DNA from: Micromonospora violae
GTDB lineage: Bacteria > Actinomycetota > Actinomycetes > Mycobacteriales > Micromonosporaceae
Reading direction: 5' to 3'
Length of the DNA: 64,000 bases
Assembly: GCF_004217135.1 (NCBI RefSeq)
Contig: NZ_SHKK01000001.1
Span: forward strand, 4,960,001 to 5,024,000
Shown here: positions 33,759 to 44,200 of the stretch, one piece after another
Layout of the letters: each line of letters opens with the position of its first letter
Position numbering within the stretch: the stretch's first letter is position 1
The notes under the pieces: model-generated
Told to the model about the DNA's origin: nothing
The model's input: the letters and a program-made list of their open reading frames with translations, nothing else
Database searches by the model: none
Made by a program: the position numbers and the translations under genes

Positions 33759-34868
33759 GTGCGCGACGCAGTCACGACGGCCCGGCGGGTCGTCGTCAAG
33801 ATCGGATCCTCCTCGTTGACCACCGCCAGCGGCGGGCTGGCCGACGAGCGCGTCGACACGCTTGTCGACACCCTCGGTCGGCTCACCGCCGAAGGACGCG
33901 AGGTGGTGCTGGTGTCCTCCGGCGCCATCGCCGCCGGGCTCGCCCCGCTCGGGCTGTCCCGACGCCCGCGCGACCTGGCCACCCAGCAGGCCGCCGCCAG
34001 CGTCGGGCAGGGGCTGCTGATCGGCCGGTACGCGGCCAGCTTCGCCCGGCACGGCCGCACCGTCGGGCAGGTGCTGCTCACCGTCGACGACGTGACCCGG
34101 CGGGCGCACTACCGCAACGCGTACCGGACGCTGCGCAAGCTGCTCGACCTGCGGGCGGTGCCGATCGTCAACGAGAACGACACGGTGGCCACCCAGGAGA
34201 TCCGGTTCGGCGACAACGACCGGCTGGCCGCCCTGGTGGCCGCACTGGTCCACGCCGACCTGCTGGTGCTCCTCTCCGACGTGGACGCGCTCTGGACCGG
34301 CGACCCCACCAACCCGCAGTCGACCCGCATCCCGGAGGTTCGCGACGACACGGACCTCGCCGGCATCACCATCGGCGGGGCCGGTCGGTCCGGCGTCGGC
34401 ACCGGCGGCATGGTGACCAAGGTCGAGGCCGCCCGGATCGCCACCGGTTTCGGCATCCCGGTGGTGCTCACCTCCGCCGACCTGGCCGCTCCGGCGCTGG
34501 CCGGCGAACCGGTCGGCACGCTCTTCCACCCCCAGCGGCAACGCCCGACGGCCCGGCTGTTCTGGCTGGCCCACGCCACCTCGCCCCGGGGGCGGCTGCA
34601 CCTCGACCCGGGCGCGGTCGCCGCCGTCGTGGGGCGGCGCAAGTCGCTGCTCCCGGCCGGCATCACCGCGGTGGACGGCACGTTCACGGCGGGCGACCCG
34701 GTGGACCTGGTGGACACCGCCGGCGCGTCGGTCGCCCGAGGGCTGGTCAACTACGACGCGGTGGAGCTACCCGGGCTGCTCGGCCGTTCCACCTCCGAAC
34801 TCGCCGCGGCGCTCGGCCCGGCGTACGAACGAGAGGTCGTCCACCGCGACGACCTGGTGCTGCTGTGA
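33759..34868 (+). CDS. proB: glutamate 5-kinase
   Basis: A 369-aa enzyme of the first proline-biosynthesis step, ATP + glutamate to glutamyl 5-phosphate. The amino-acid-kinase domain shows VVVKIGSSSLTT, LVSSGAIAAG, FGDNDRLAALVA and GIGTGGM-like GVGTGGMVTKVEAA; a C-terminal PUA domain (about residues 280-369) follows. The GTG start fits the family N-terminus. Located 36 nt upstream of proA, so probably one operon. Usually feedback-inhibited by proline. Confidence 0.95.
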   Translation: MRDAVTTARRVVVKIGSSSLTTASGGLADERVDTLVDTLGRLTAEGREVVLVSSGAIAAGLAPLGLSRRPRDLATQQAAASVGQGLLIGRYAASFARHGRTVGQVLLTVDDVTRRAHYRNAYRTLRKLLDLRAVPIVNENDTVATQEIRFGDNDRLAALVAALVHADLLVLLSDVDALWTGDPTNPQSTRIPEVRDDTDLAGITIGGAGRSGVGTGGMVTKVEAARIATGFGIPVVLTSADLAAPALAGEPVGTLFHPQRQRPTARLFWLAHATSPRGRLHLDPGAVAAVVGRRKSLLPAGITAVDGTFTAGDPVDLVDTAGASVARGLVNYDAVELPGLLGRSTSELAAALGPAYEREVVHRDDLVLL

Positions 34869-34904
34869 ACCGAGGACCTTCCGACCTTCCCGAGGAGTGC
34901 TGGC

Positions 34905-36146
34905 ATGAGCGTCGTTGAGCAGGCGCGACGGGCGCGGGACGCCGCCGCCGAGCTGGCCGTCGCCACGCGTACGGTCAAGGACGCCGCGCTGGTGGCGATG
35001 GCCGACGCGCTGGTGGCGCGTACCCCGGAGATCCTGGCCGCGAACGAGACGGACCTGGCGGCCGGCCGCGAGGCCGGGCTGAGCGCGGCCGTGCTGGACC
35101 GGCTCGCGCTCGACGCGGGCCGGGTGGCCGGCATCGCCGACGCGCTGCGCCAGATGGCCGCGCTGCCCGACCCGGTGGGCGAGGTGGTCCGTGGGTCCAC
35201 CCTGCCCAACGGCCTGGAGCTGCGCCAGATCCGGGTGCCGTTCGGGGTGGTCGGCATCATCTACGAGGCGCGGCCCAACGTGACGGTGGACGCCGCCGGG
35301 ATCTGCCTCAAGTCCGGCAACGCGGCGCTGCTGCGCGGGTCGTCGTCGGCCGCGCACTCGAACGCCGCACTGGTCGCGGTGCTGCGCGACGCGGTGGCCG
35401 GGGCCGGCCTGCCCGCCGACGCGGTGCAGTTGCTCGACGCCAGCTCCCGCGACTCGGTCAAGGAGCTGATGCGCGCCCGAGGGCTCGTCGACGTGCTCAT
35501 TCCGCGCGGTGGCGCGTCGCTGATCCGCACCGTGGTCGAGGAGTCGACCGTGCCGGTGATCGAGACCGGGGTGGGCAACTGCCACGTCTACGTCGACGCC
35601 GCCGCCGACGTGGCGAAGGCCGTCGCGGTGACGCTGAACGCCAAGACGCAACGCCTCTCCACCTGCAACACCGCCGAGTCGCTGCTGGTGCATGCGGGCA
35701 TCGCCGACGCGTTCCTGCCGCCGGTGCTGGCCGCGCTCGCCGAGGCGGGGGTGACCGTGCACGGCTCGCCCGAGGTTGCCGCCTACTCCGCCGCCGTGGT
35801 CCCGGCCACCGAGGAGGACTACGCCACCGAATACCTGTCCGCCGACATCTCGGTGGCGGTGGTCGACTCGCTGGACGCGGCGGTCGCGCACATCCGCCGC
35901 TTCGGCACCGGGCACACCGAGGCGATCCTGACCGACTCGGCGAGCGCGGCCCGCGACTTCGTCGCCCGGGTGGACGCGGCGGCGGTGATGGTGAACGCTT
36001 CGACCCGGTTCACCGACGGGGGCGAGTTCGGCTTCGGCGCGGAAATCGGCATCTCCACCCAGAAGCTGCACGCTCGCGGTCCGATGGGCCTACCCGAGCT
36101 GACCAGCACCAAGTACGTCGTCACCGGGGACGGGCACCTGCGCTAG
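34905..36146 (+). CDS. proA: glutamate-5-semialdehyde dehydrogenase
   Basis: A 413-aa NADPH-dependent enzyme reducing glutamyl phosphate to glutamate semialdehyde. Key blocks: [51 protein letters not shown], and [15 protein letters not shown] with the catalytic Cys; the C-terminal [29 protein letters not shown] is typical. GAGGAG precedes the ATG. Length and motifs are normal. Confidence 0.96.
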   Translation: MSVVEQARRARDAAAELAVATRTVKDAALVAMADALVARTPEILAANETDLAAGREAGLSAAVLDRLALDAGRVAGIADALRQMAALPDPVGEVVRGSTLPNGLELRQIRVPFGVVGIIYEARPNVTVDAAGICLKSGNAALLRGSSSAAHSNAALVAVLRDAVAGAGLPADAVQLLDASSRDSVKELMRARGLVDVLIPRGGASLIRTVVEESTVPVIETGVGNCHVYVDAAADVAKAVAVTLNAKTQRLSTCNTAESLLVHAGIADAFLPPVLAALAEAGVTVHGSPEVAAYSAAVVPATEEDYATEYLSADISVAVVDSLDAAVAHIRRFGTGHTEAILTDSASAARDFVARVDAAAVMVNASTRFTDGGEFGFGAEIGISTQKLHARGPMGLPELTSTKYVVTGDGHLR

Positions 36147-36155
36147 GGGCCCCGC

Positions 36156-36992
36156 TCAGCCGGGCGGCGCGGGCCGCGCCGCCCGGATCGCGGCCAGCGT
36201 GGCGTGCACGTCGAACTGGTGGCCGTCGTCGCTCTCCCAGCCGCCGTCGCTGCGCTGCGTCTCGGACAGCCGGCGCAGCGCCCGCACCATGATCCAGTCT
36301 TGTAGGTCGATGCCGGCGCGGCGCAGTGTGGCCGCCAGCCACGCCACGTCCCCAGGGGACATCTTCGGCATCCGCTCGGCGAGCACCACCTGGATCCGGG
36401 CCGACTCCTGGAACATTTCCTGCCGGTGCAGCACGGCCGCGCTCAGCCAACCCGCGGCGAGGAACGACGGCCAACTGCCGTCCGGGCGCAGTCGCGCGGC
36501 GAGCGAGTGGGCCGCGGCCTGCACCACCCCGGCGTACGCCCCACCGACCCGATGGTCGAGCGGACCCGACGCCCGGGCGTCCAGGCCGGCGACGGTGAGC
36601 CAGAAGCCGGCGTTGGCCGACACCAGGAACCCGGCCTCGGGGTCGCCGGGCCGGGCCCACTCCGGTGCCGAGTCGGCCAGCGACTCGTCCTCTTCCCAAC
36701 CGCCGTCGGATTCCTGCCGGGACGCCAGCCAGTCCAGTGCGCGGCGGGCGGCGGGACGACCGAGCGCGCCCAGATCGTCCAGCTCGGCGAGTCGGAAACA
36801 GGTGGCGTCGATCGAGGCGATCTCACCGCCCCAGCTGGCCGGCCAACCGCCGTCTGGTGACTGGCCGACCTCAGCCGTCTCCAGCACCTCGGCGGGCACG
36901 GCGGTGCCGTTGCGGAGCCAGGAGAGGCGGGCGCGTTCCACCGCATCCCCATGCGCCACGACGAACCCGATCGCGGCTTCCAAGTCGACCAC
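36156..36992 (-). CDS. prenyltransferase / squalene-cyclase alpha-toroid repeat protein
   Basis: A 278-aa protein with at least three QW-type repeats: QSPDGGWPASWGG (about 44-56), QESDGGWEEDES (about 92-103) and QRSDGGWESDDG near the C-terminus. The (alpha/alpha) toroid is shared by terpene cyclases, but this protein is less than half their length and shows no DXDD or DDXXD active site. It is probably a catalytically inactive or unknown-function toroid. The stop lies 9 nt from that of proA, on the opposite strand. Confidence 0.75.
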   Translation of the reverse strand: MVDLEAAIGFVVAHGDAVERARLSWLRNGTAVPAEVLETAEVGQSPDGGWPASWGGEIASIDATCFRLAELDDLGALGRPAARRALDWLASRQESDGGWEEDESLADSAPEWARPGDPEAGFLVSANAGFWLTVAGLDARASGPLDHRVGGAYAGVVQAAAHSLAARLRPDGSWPSFLAAGWLSAAVLHRQEMFQESARIQVVLAERMPKMSPGDVAWLAATLRRAGIDLQDWIMVRALRRLSETQRSDGGWESDDGHQFDVHATLAAIRAARPAPPG

Positions 36993-37137
36993 GGCGGAGA
37001 CGCTACCTGCGCAGACGTGCTGCCGCCTCAGAGAATCGGCCAGCCCGCAATGGCTGCGTCGCTCCGACCGGACAGCCGCTCGGCGGCGTCTGCGTCGATT
37101 CGCCGGGGCGGCCGTGTGCGCCGCCCCGGCCCAATCG

Positions 37138-38319
37138 TCAGTACGCGGGCAGTGCCGGGTCGATCTGCTTGATCCAGGAGAGCACGCCGCCCTGCACGTG
37201 CACGGCGTCCTTGAAACCGGCCGCCTTGAGTGCGGCGAGCGCCTCCGCCGAGCGGACGCCGGACTTGCAGTGCAGCACGATCTGCCGGTCCTGCGGCAGC
37301 TTCGCGAGGGCTTCGCCGGAGATGATGTCGCCCTTGGGGATCAGGGTGGCGCCGGGGATCCGGACGATCTCGTACTCGGCCGGCTCCCGTACGTCGACGA
37401 GGAAGATGTCCTTGCCGGCGTCCTGCCACTCCTTGAGTTCCAGCGCGGTGATGGTCGAGTCGACCGTCGCCTCCTGCGCCTCGTCGGAGACCGCGCCGCA
37501 GAAGTCCTCGTAGTCTTCCAGCAGGTCGGTGACGGTCGGGTTGTCACCGCAGAGCGCGCAGTTCGGGTCCTTGCGGACCTTGATCTTGCGGTATTCCATC
37601 TCCAGGGCGTCGTAGACCATCAGGCGGCCGACCAGCGGCTCACCGATGCCGGTGAGCAGCTTGATCGCCTCGTTCACCTGGATCGAGCCGATCGACGCGC
37701 AGAGGACCCCGAGCACGCCACCCTCGGCGCAGGAGGGGACCATGCCGGGCGGCGGCGGCTCCGGGTAGAGGCAGCGGTAGCAGGGGCCGTGCTCGGCCCA
37801 GAACACCGACGCCTGACCGTCGAAGCGGTAGATCGAACCCCAGACGTACGGCTTGCCCAGCAGCACCGCCGCGTCGTTGACCATGTAGCGGGTGGCGAAG
37901 TTGTCGGTGCCGTCGACGATGAGGTCGTACTGGGCGAAGATCTCGCGGACGTTCTCCCGATCCAGCGCGGTGTTGTGGATCTCCACGTTGACCAGGGGGT
38001 TGATCTCGCGGATCGACGCGGCGGCGGACTCGGCCTTGGACCGGCCGACGTCGGACACCCCGTGGATGACCTGACGCTGGAGGTTGGACTCGTCGACGGT
38101 GTCGAAATCGATGATGCCGAGCGTGCCGACGCCGGCCGCGGCGAGGTACAGCAGGGCGGGCGATCCGAGGCCACCGGCGCCGACACAGAGCACCCGGGCG
38201 TTCTTCAGCCGCTTCTGGCCGGTCACCCCGACATCCGGAATGATCAAGTGACGTGAGTAGCGGCGGATCTCGTCTACGGTCAGCTCGGCGGCGGGCTCGA
38301 CGAGCGGGGGCAACGACAC
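37138..38319 (-). CDS. moeZ: MoeZ adenylyltransferase/sulfurtransferase
   Basis: A 393-aa two-domain protein. The N-terminal ThiF/MoeB domain has VLCVGAGGLGSP (about 44-54), NLQRQVIHG, and CYRC and CALC zinc-ligand pairs; the C-terminal rhodanese domain (about 290-393) has VLHCKSGVRSAEAL with the sulfur-carrying Cys. MoeZ adenylates and thiocarboxylates sulfur-carrier proteins for molybdopterin, thiamine and cysteine routes. It opens a gene order also seen in mycobacteria (moeB1 then DUF3152). Confidence 0.94.
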   Translation of the reverse strand: MSLPPLVEPAAELTVDEIRRYSRHLIIPDVGVTGQKRLKNARVLCVGAGGLGSPALLYLAAAGVGTLGIIDFDTVDESNLQRQVIHGVSDVGRSKAESAAASIREINPLVNVEIHNTALDRENVREIFAQYDLIVDGTDNFATRYMVNDAAVLLGKPYVWGSIYRFDGQASVFWAEHGPCYRCLYPEPPPPGMVPSCAEGGVLGVLCASIGSIQVNEAIKLLTGIGEPLVGRLMVYDALEMEYRKIKVRKDPNCALCGDNPTVTDLLEDYEDFCGAVSDEAQEATVDSTITALELKEWQDAGKDIFLVDVREPAEYEIVRIPGATLIPKGDIISGEALAKLPQDRQIVLHCKSGVRSAEALAALKAAGFKDAVHVQGGVLSWIKQIDPALPAY

Positions 38320-38442
38320 GGTGGACTCCCCGGGATCGGCGGTGTGAACCGCGCCATTGTTGCTCGCGGGAGCCCCGCTCGGCCATGAGGGACGACACGT
38401 GGTCCGGTATGCGGGAGCGGGAATAACCGACGACCCGGCCGA

Positions 38443-39264
38443 TCAGGGGACGATGTCCCCGGCATAACGACGGCCGTCGAGGTAGGGCCAGGCGTTGGCG
38501 ACGCAGCCCTCCAGGCCGTACGTCTGCTGCTGCATCACCGGGGCGGGCTCCCCAGGGCCGGGGCACGCCTCGTGGTTCTCACCGAACTCGTGGCCCACCT
38601 CGTGGTTGATGACGTAGGTCCGGTAGGTGTCGAGCGGAGCGCCGTAGTCGGGGACCGCCTCCATCCAGCGGGCCAGGTTGATGATGACCTGACCGGGCAG
38701 GCGACAGGAGGTGTAGCGCTCGGTGGTCAACCCGCCTTCGGCGCACATCCGCTCGGACGTGACCGGGGTGGCCAGGTAGATGGTGAAGTCGGCGGACCGG
38801 GCGTCGGCCACCCGTTGCACCCGCAGCTCGTCGGACGCGATCCAACTGCGCGGGTCGGCCAGCACCTCGTCCACCCTGGCGGCGAACGCGTCGGCGTCCT
38901 GGCCGGTGCCGCGTTCGACGACGACCCGGTATCGGCGCAGCGGCCCGTCCGCGCCGTGCACGGGTGTCTCACCGTCGGCCACGGTGAACCGTCCCGCTCC
39001 GACCGACGGGTAGCTGGTGGGTGTCGGGTGCGCGGCCACCCCGCCGCCGTGGCCCATTCCGCCCTGGGTGGTGGCCGGCGGTTCGCTGGACGGCTCGCCG
39101 CCCCGACTCACCGTCACGCCGATGGCGGCGGCGAGCACGAGCAGCGCGAGCAGCACGCTGCGATGACGACGCCGACGCATCCGCAGGAGCGCCGGACGCA
39201 CACCCCGCAACGCCGGCCGCGGGTCAGGCGGCCGGGGCGGCCCGTGCGGGGACGACGGCGTCAT
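38443..39264 (-). CDS. DUF3152 membrane-anchored metzincin-like protein, copy 1
   Basis: A 273-aa protein with one N-terminal helix (SVLLALLVLAAAIGVTV, about 38-54) and an extracytoplasmic domain. VINHEVGHEFGENHEACPGPG matches the HExxHxxGxxH zinc site of metzincin proteases, and MQQQTYGLEGCVANAWPYLDG resembles the family C-terminus with a Met-turn-like region. Proteolysis is inferred. The mycobacterial homologue lies next to moeB1 just as here. Confidence 0.85.
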   Translation of the reverse strand: MTPSSPHGPPRPPDPRPALRGVRPALLRMRRRRHRSVLLALLVLAAAIGVTVSRGGEPSSEPPATTQGGMGHGGGVAAHPTPTSYPSVGAGRFTVADGETPVHGADGPLRRYRVVVERGTGQDADAFAARVDEVLADPRSWIASDELRVQRVADARSADFTIYLATPVTSERMCAEGGLTTERYTSCRLPGQVIINLARWMEAVPDYGAPLDTYRTYVINHEVGHEFGENHEACPGPGEPAPVMQQQTYGLEGCVANAWPYLDGRRYAGDIVP

Positions 39265-39366
39265 GAATCAAGCCTGCCAGATTATTCGGGCATTTCTCCG
39301 TTTTTATAGCTATTGCCGCAAGACGCCTGATGGAGGGGCGGATCGTCGGCGTGTCGGCCGATCGGC

Positions 39367-40218
39367 TCAGAGGGCAGGACCGGCGTAACGACGCCCGTCG
39401 AGGTACGGCCACGGGTTCACCCGACACCCATTGAGGAAGAGCGTCTGCTGCATCATCACCGGCGCCGGCCGGCCCTTACCCGGGCAGCGCTCATGCCGAT
39501 GCCCGAGCTGGTGACCCACCTCGTGGTTGACCACGTACGTCCGGTAGACCGCCAGCGGCACACCGGCCGACACGAAGTGCGGCACGGACAACCGCCACCG
39601 ATCCAGATTGATGATCACCTGGCCGGGTGCCCGACAGGACGTGTACGGCCGGCCGTTGACCCGGATGTCCACCCCACCCTCGGCGCACATCCGACCCGCG
39701 GTACGGGCGGTGGCCAGGTAGACGGTGAAGTCACGAGGCGCAGCCCCCGCCACCTGCTGTAACCGCAGCCGCCCGCTCTCCACCCAACTGCCCGGCCCGG
39801 CCAGCGCCTCGTGAACCACCTGGGCGAACTCGGCGGCGTCCACACCGCTGCCCGACTCCACCGCCACCCGGTACCGCTGCAACTCACCCGCCCGACCCAG
39901 CACCGGGCCGGAGCGGGCGTCGTAACCGAACCGGCCAGTGCCGGCACTCGGAACCGCGCCGGGCACCCGCAACACCGGCGGCGGACTGGACGGGACCGCA
40001 TCGGAGGGCGACGGGTCGGCCGACACCGGCAGCGGCCCGGCCACCAGCGGAGGCGGGCCGACCTGCTCGGCTGCCAACCGGTCGGCGTCGGGCGGCCCAC
40101 TTGACTCCTCGGCGACCACGGTCACCGCCGCGCCGACGGCCACCACCACCGCCACCAGTTGGGCAAGCAGCGCGAAACGTCGCCGACGGCGCGCGGGATG
40201 GCGAGCTGAGCTGGGCAT
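39367..40218 (-). CDS. DUF3152 membrane-anchored metzincin-like protein, copy 2
   Basis: A 283-aa paralogue of the gene at 38443. One N-terminal helix (FALLAQLVAVVVAVGAAVTVV, about 15-35), a Pro/Ser-rich linker, then the shared domain: VVNHEVGHQLGHRHERCPGKG (HExxHxxGxxH) and MMQQTLFLNGCRVNPWPYLDG. The linker has diverged while the zinc site and C-terminus are conserved, so both copies are probably active. 102 nt of AT-richer DNA separates them. Confidence 0.85.
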   Translation of the reverse strand: MPSSARHPARRRRRFALLAQLVAVVVAVGAAVTVVAEESSGPPDADRLAAEQVGPPPLVAGPLPVSADPSPSDAVPSSPPPVLRVPGAVPSAGTGRFGYDARSGPVLGRAGELQRYRVAVESGSGVDAAEFAQVVHEALAGPGSWVESGRLRLQQVAGAAPRDFTVYLATARTAGRMCAEGGVDIRVNGRPYTSCRAPGQVIINLDRWRLSVPHFVSAGVPLAVYRTYVVNHEVGHQLGHRHERCPGKGRPAPVMMQQTLFLNGCRVNPWPYLDGRRYAGPAL

Positions 40219-40223
40219 CCTGG

Positions 40224-41198
40224 TCAGCGTGCCAGATCAGACCGCCCCGCGGCGTCCCCCGTTTCGGCGAGCAGGCCGACCACCGCACGGGCAACCAGCC
40301 GGGGAACCTCCAACTGCGCCACATGGCCGACACCGTCGAGCATCATCAATCGGCTGTCCGGAATGACCCGAGCGGTCTGCGGCGCGACCCGCACATCGAC
40401 CAGGCGATCCTGTCGGCCACCCACCACCAGGGTCGGCGCGCGTACCGTCCGGGCCAGGCGCCACAACGACCCCGGCCCCGGCAGGTACGCCCGCACGAAG
40501 CTGGAAACCAGCCCACGGAACGTCCGGACGTACGCGGCCGCGTAGTGCTCGGCCTCGTACCGCACCCGGATCTCCTCCAGCGCCTCGGCCCGACGCTGGT
40601 CACAGATCCGGCTGAGGTCGGCGACGCAGGCCGCCAGCACCTGCTGGGCCATCACCTCGGGCGCCAACTGGGTGAGCCGTCGGGCGACCAGCCGCTCACC
40701 TCCCGGAATGGCGAGCACCGGCAGCATCCGCCCCTGCAACGAGCGCCGGAAATCCAGGAACGGCAGCGCCGGACTGATCAGGGTGAGGGTACGAACCAGG
40801 TCCGGCCGGAGCCCGGCGACCTGGACCGCGACCGCGCCGCCCAGGGAATTGCCGAACAGGTGCACCGGGCCACGACCGGAATGCTCGATCCAGCGGACGA
40901 CCAGATCCGCGAAGGCCGGAATCGTGTAGCGCCTGCCCGGCTCGCTACGACCGAAACCGGGCAGGTCGATGGCCTGACCGTCCAGCCGGTCGGCGAGCAG
41001 CCCGGCCAGGTCGGTCCAGTTCTGCGACGAACCGCCCAGCCCGTGCACGTACAGCGCCGGCTCCGCGCCCGCGGCGGTGGCCGGGGTGTCCCGCACGTAC
41101 GTGACCAGGCCGTCGAGGCGCACTTCCCGGCCCGGCCAGGGCGGCGGGACCGCAGCGTCGGGGAGCAGGTGATCCGGCCAGAGGGTGGCGCATCTCAT
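40224..41198 (-). CDS. alpha/beta-fold hydrolase
   Basis: A 324-aa protein. YVHGLGGSSQNW (oxyanion-loop region, about 50-61), LFGNSLGGAVAVQ with nucleophile Ser about 118, GGRQDRLVDV (acid) and GVGHVAQLE (His) form a plausible triad. The substrate is unknown; the type resembles esterases and epoxide-hydrolase-like enzymes. ATG with GGAG upstream. Only 5 nt separates its stop from the DUF3152 start, so they may be cotranscribed. Confidence 0.85.
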   Translation of the reverse strand: MRCATLWPDHLLPDAAVPPPWPGREVRLDGLVTYVRDTPATAAGAEPALYVHGLGGSSQNWTDLAGLLADRLDGQAIDLPGFGRSEPGRRYTIPAFADLVVRWIEHSGRGPVHLFGNSLGGAVAVQVAGLRPDLVRTLTLISPALPFLDFRRSLQGRMLPVLAIPGGERLVARRLTQLAPEVMAQQVLAACVADLSRICDQRRAEALEEIRVRYEAEHYAAAYVRTFRGLVSSFVRAYLPGPGSLWRLARTVRAPTLVVGGRQDRLVDVRVAPQTARVIPDSRLMMLDGVGHVAQLEVPRLVARAVVGLLAETGDAAGRSDLAR

Positions 41199-41221
41199 AG
41201 CTCCAGTCTGCCCCGGACCAC

Positions 41222-44200
41222 TCAGGACAGCAGCGCCTCCAGCCGACGGTTGACCGCCGCCAGCGTCGCCCGGACCACCGCCTGACGCGGGTCACCCGCG
41301 ACCAGGGCCGACCCGGCGAGCTGTTCGACCCAGCCCTCACAGACCAACAGCGCCACCACGGTGGCCACCTCGCAGTTGCCGAACGGCACCACCGCCGCGT
41401 GTTCGACGAAGCAGCGCCCCCGCTCGGCGTTCTCGGGGCCGCGCAGCAACTCGTCCACCGCGGCGGCAGCCGCCACCGCGCAGAGCCGCAGCACGTAGCC
41501 GTCCACCGCCGGCCCGGTGGCGTACCCGGAGGCGCTGTCGGCCCCGGCCAGCAGCCGGACCTCCACGTTCGCGTCCAGGCCGAAGGTGCTGACCTGCACG
41601 TGGTCGATCACCACCCGGGGGCCCGGTGTGCCGCCGGTCTCCAGCGGCCGGGACGGCGCCGACTCCGTCGTGGTCACCTGACCACCGGAGTACGACGTAC
41701 CCAGCGTCGCCGGGCTACCGGTCGCGGCGCCGGCCGGGGCCGCCACCGAGCCGGGTTCCTCCACCGTGGCGCGACCCCGGTGCGGCGCGTTCGACCGGCG
41801 ACGGCGCGTCTGCTCCGGGCCGGCCGGCGTGGCCTCCGCCCGACCGCCGGGTGGGCGGACGACCGTCGGCGACTCGGCCGCCCGAACCTCGCCGGCATCG
41901 CGCGACGCCGCGTTCTGGGTTTCCGGGGTACGCCGCGTTTCCGGGGTACGCCGTTCGACGGGTCGGGGTTCGGCCGCGCGGCGACGAACCGGCGGGGGTG
42001 GCGTGCTGGGCAGGCCGGGCACGTTCTGCGGGGCGGCAGCCAGCCCCATCCGCTCCTGAAGAAGCCGGGCCACCTGCCGGCTCACCTCGGCCGGGTCGGC
42101 CCCGTCGGCCAGGTCCAGTCGCAGGCTGTGCGCCCCGGCCGGCGTACGGCGCAGGGCCGCGTCGCGAACACCGGCGACCTCCCGGACGGCGTCCAGGATG
42201 GCGTTGACATCGAACCCCTCGGGACGCTCCCGCAGCGGGGCCGGCTCGTCGTCCCGACGCAGGTGGGTGGCGATGCGGGCGAGTTCCGGGGTTTCGGCGG
42301 GTGGCTCCACGGCTGGCGGCTCCGGCACGACGGGCACGTCCGGTTCCGCGGGGACGCGCTGCGGCAGCACCACCGCGCTCGGGGCCGACTGCTGACCGTC
42401 GCCGACCGGCGACGTCGGGTCGGGGGCGGATCGGCGCGCCGCGTAGGGCGCGGCGGAGGCCGAGGCTGGCTGATCGCGGCGGCCGGGACCCTTCGTGGCG
42501 GCGGAGGGGACCGCCGCGGTGGTGGACGGTGTCGGGTCACCCGATGGCGGGCCGCTGGTTGGCGTGGCGGGTTGGGGCGACTCGACGGGTGACGGACCGG
42601 GCTCGCCTGACGCCGACCGGAGCCGGAACGGTCCGGTCGGGCGGACCTCGGGCCGGGACCGGCCGGACGTCTCACCGCCGTCGCCCCCACCGGTGCCGGC
42701 CGATCGGCTGGTCGGCCAGGACGGGCGCTCGACCGGCGATGCGGGGAGCCGACCCTCGGACCAGTCCGGCCGCTCGGCCGGGGAACTGCTCGCCGTCGGC
42801 GAGCCACTGGTCCAGGTCGGGCGCTCCGCGACCAGCGACGGGCCGGCCGGAGCCGGTGGCGCGTCGGTCACCGGGGGAGGTGGTCCGGCCGGAGCTGGCG
42901 GCGGCCCGGCCGGGCTCGAAGGTGACGCCTCGGCCGCTGCGGGCGGCTCGGCCGACGACGGGCTGGAGGCCCAGGAGGGTCGCGGTGGCGGAGAGCTGAC
43001 CGGCACCGGATCCGATCCGCCCCAGGACGGCCGCGTCGACGCCGAGGTGGTCGCCGGCGGTTCGGACCCGCCGGCCCAGGGCGGACGTACCGGCGGCACG
43101 CTGGTCGCGGCCTCCGAGCCAGCGGCCCAGGACGGACGCGCCGGCGGCCCGCTGGTCGGCCCCGACGGGACGCTGGTCGGTCTCGGATCGGACCCCGCAG
43201 CCCAGGAGGGCCGCGCGGGTGGCGCGCCGGCAGGATCCGGGTCGCCCCCGCCAGCCCAGGACGGACGGTCGGCCCTGCGCCCGCTGGTCGGTTCGGCGGA
43301 GCGCTCCGGGGCGGACTCGGATTCGCCCCGGCCAGGTTCGTACGCACGGGGCTGGTCGGCACGCACCGGCTCGTACGGGCGGGGCACCTCGGCGCGCACC
43401 GGCTCGTACGGCTGATGGGGCTCGGCGACCCAACCCAACGCCGACTCGTCCCCTGCGGGCGGGTCCACCGGCTCGTCGTCCTGACGCGACCAGGGCGGGG
43501 CCCAGCCGCCACCCCAGCTCGGACGGTTCCAGCTCGGCCCCGACCAGTCGGGCTCGACGGCCGGCGGCTCGACGGCCCGGTGCGCGTCGCCGCCGCGGTG
43601 CGCGTCGCCGCCGCGGTGCGTCTCTGCCGGCCGGGCACCCCCGGTGGCGCGACCGGGCTCGTCCCCCTCGGCAGGCCCGGCCGGGCCCGGGGTGCGTCCC
43701 GAGGTCGCCGCGTGCTCCGGTGCGAGCGGGCCCCGCCAGTCGCGTGGCGCGGTCGGATTCTCGTCGGCGGCCAGCCGCTCGCCGGTCGGCGCGTGGAAGC
43801 CGGGCGGCACCTCGAAACCTGACGCGGCGGTGCCGACGGGCGGCACCTGGACGGCCGGTGGGGCCGAGGTGGGCAGCCCCGGCTCGGCCCAGCGGGCACG
43901 GTGCGCGGCGGTCGGATCAACGGTGGAGTGTGGGGCGGGGCCCGGGTCGGGCTCGGTGCCACCCTGCTCGGCCGGCGGCGCGGGGCGTTGGGCCGGCACG
44001 ACGAGCCGGTCGCTGGGCCGGGGGCGACCCTCGGCGGGCAGCCCGGGCGGCGCGCTCACCGGTGTGGGGCGGGCGGCGGGCGGCTCGAGACCGGGGTGGT
44101 GGACGCCGTTGACGTCGTCCGGAGGGTGCACGCCGTTGACATGGTGACCGTTGGCTCGGGCCGGCGACTCCCCCTCGTCCGACCGGCCGACCAGCGGCGA

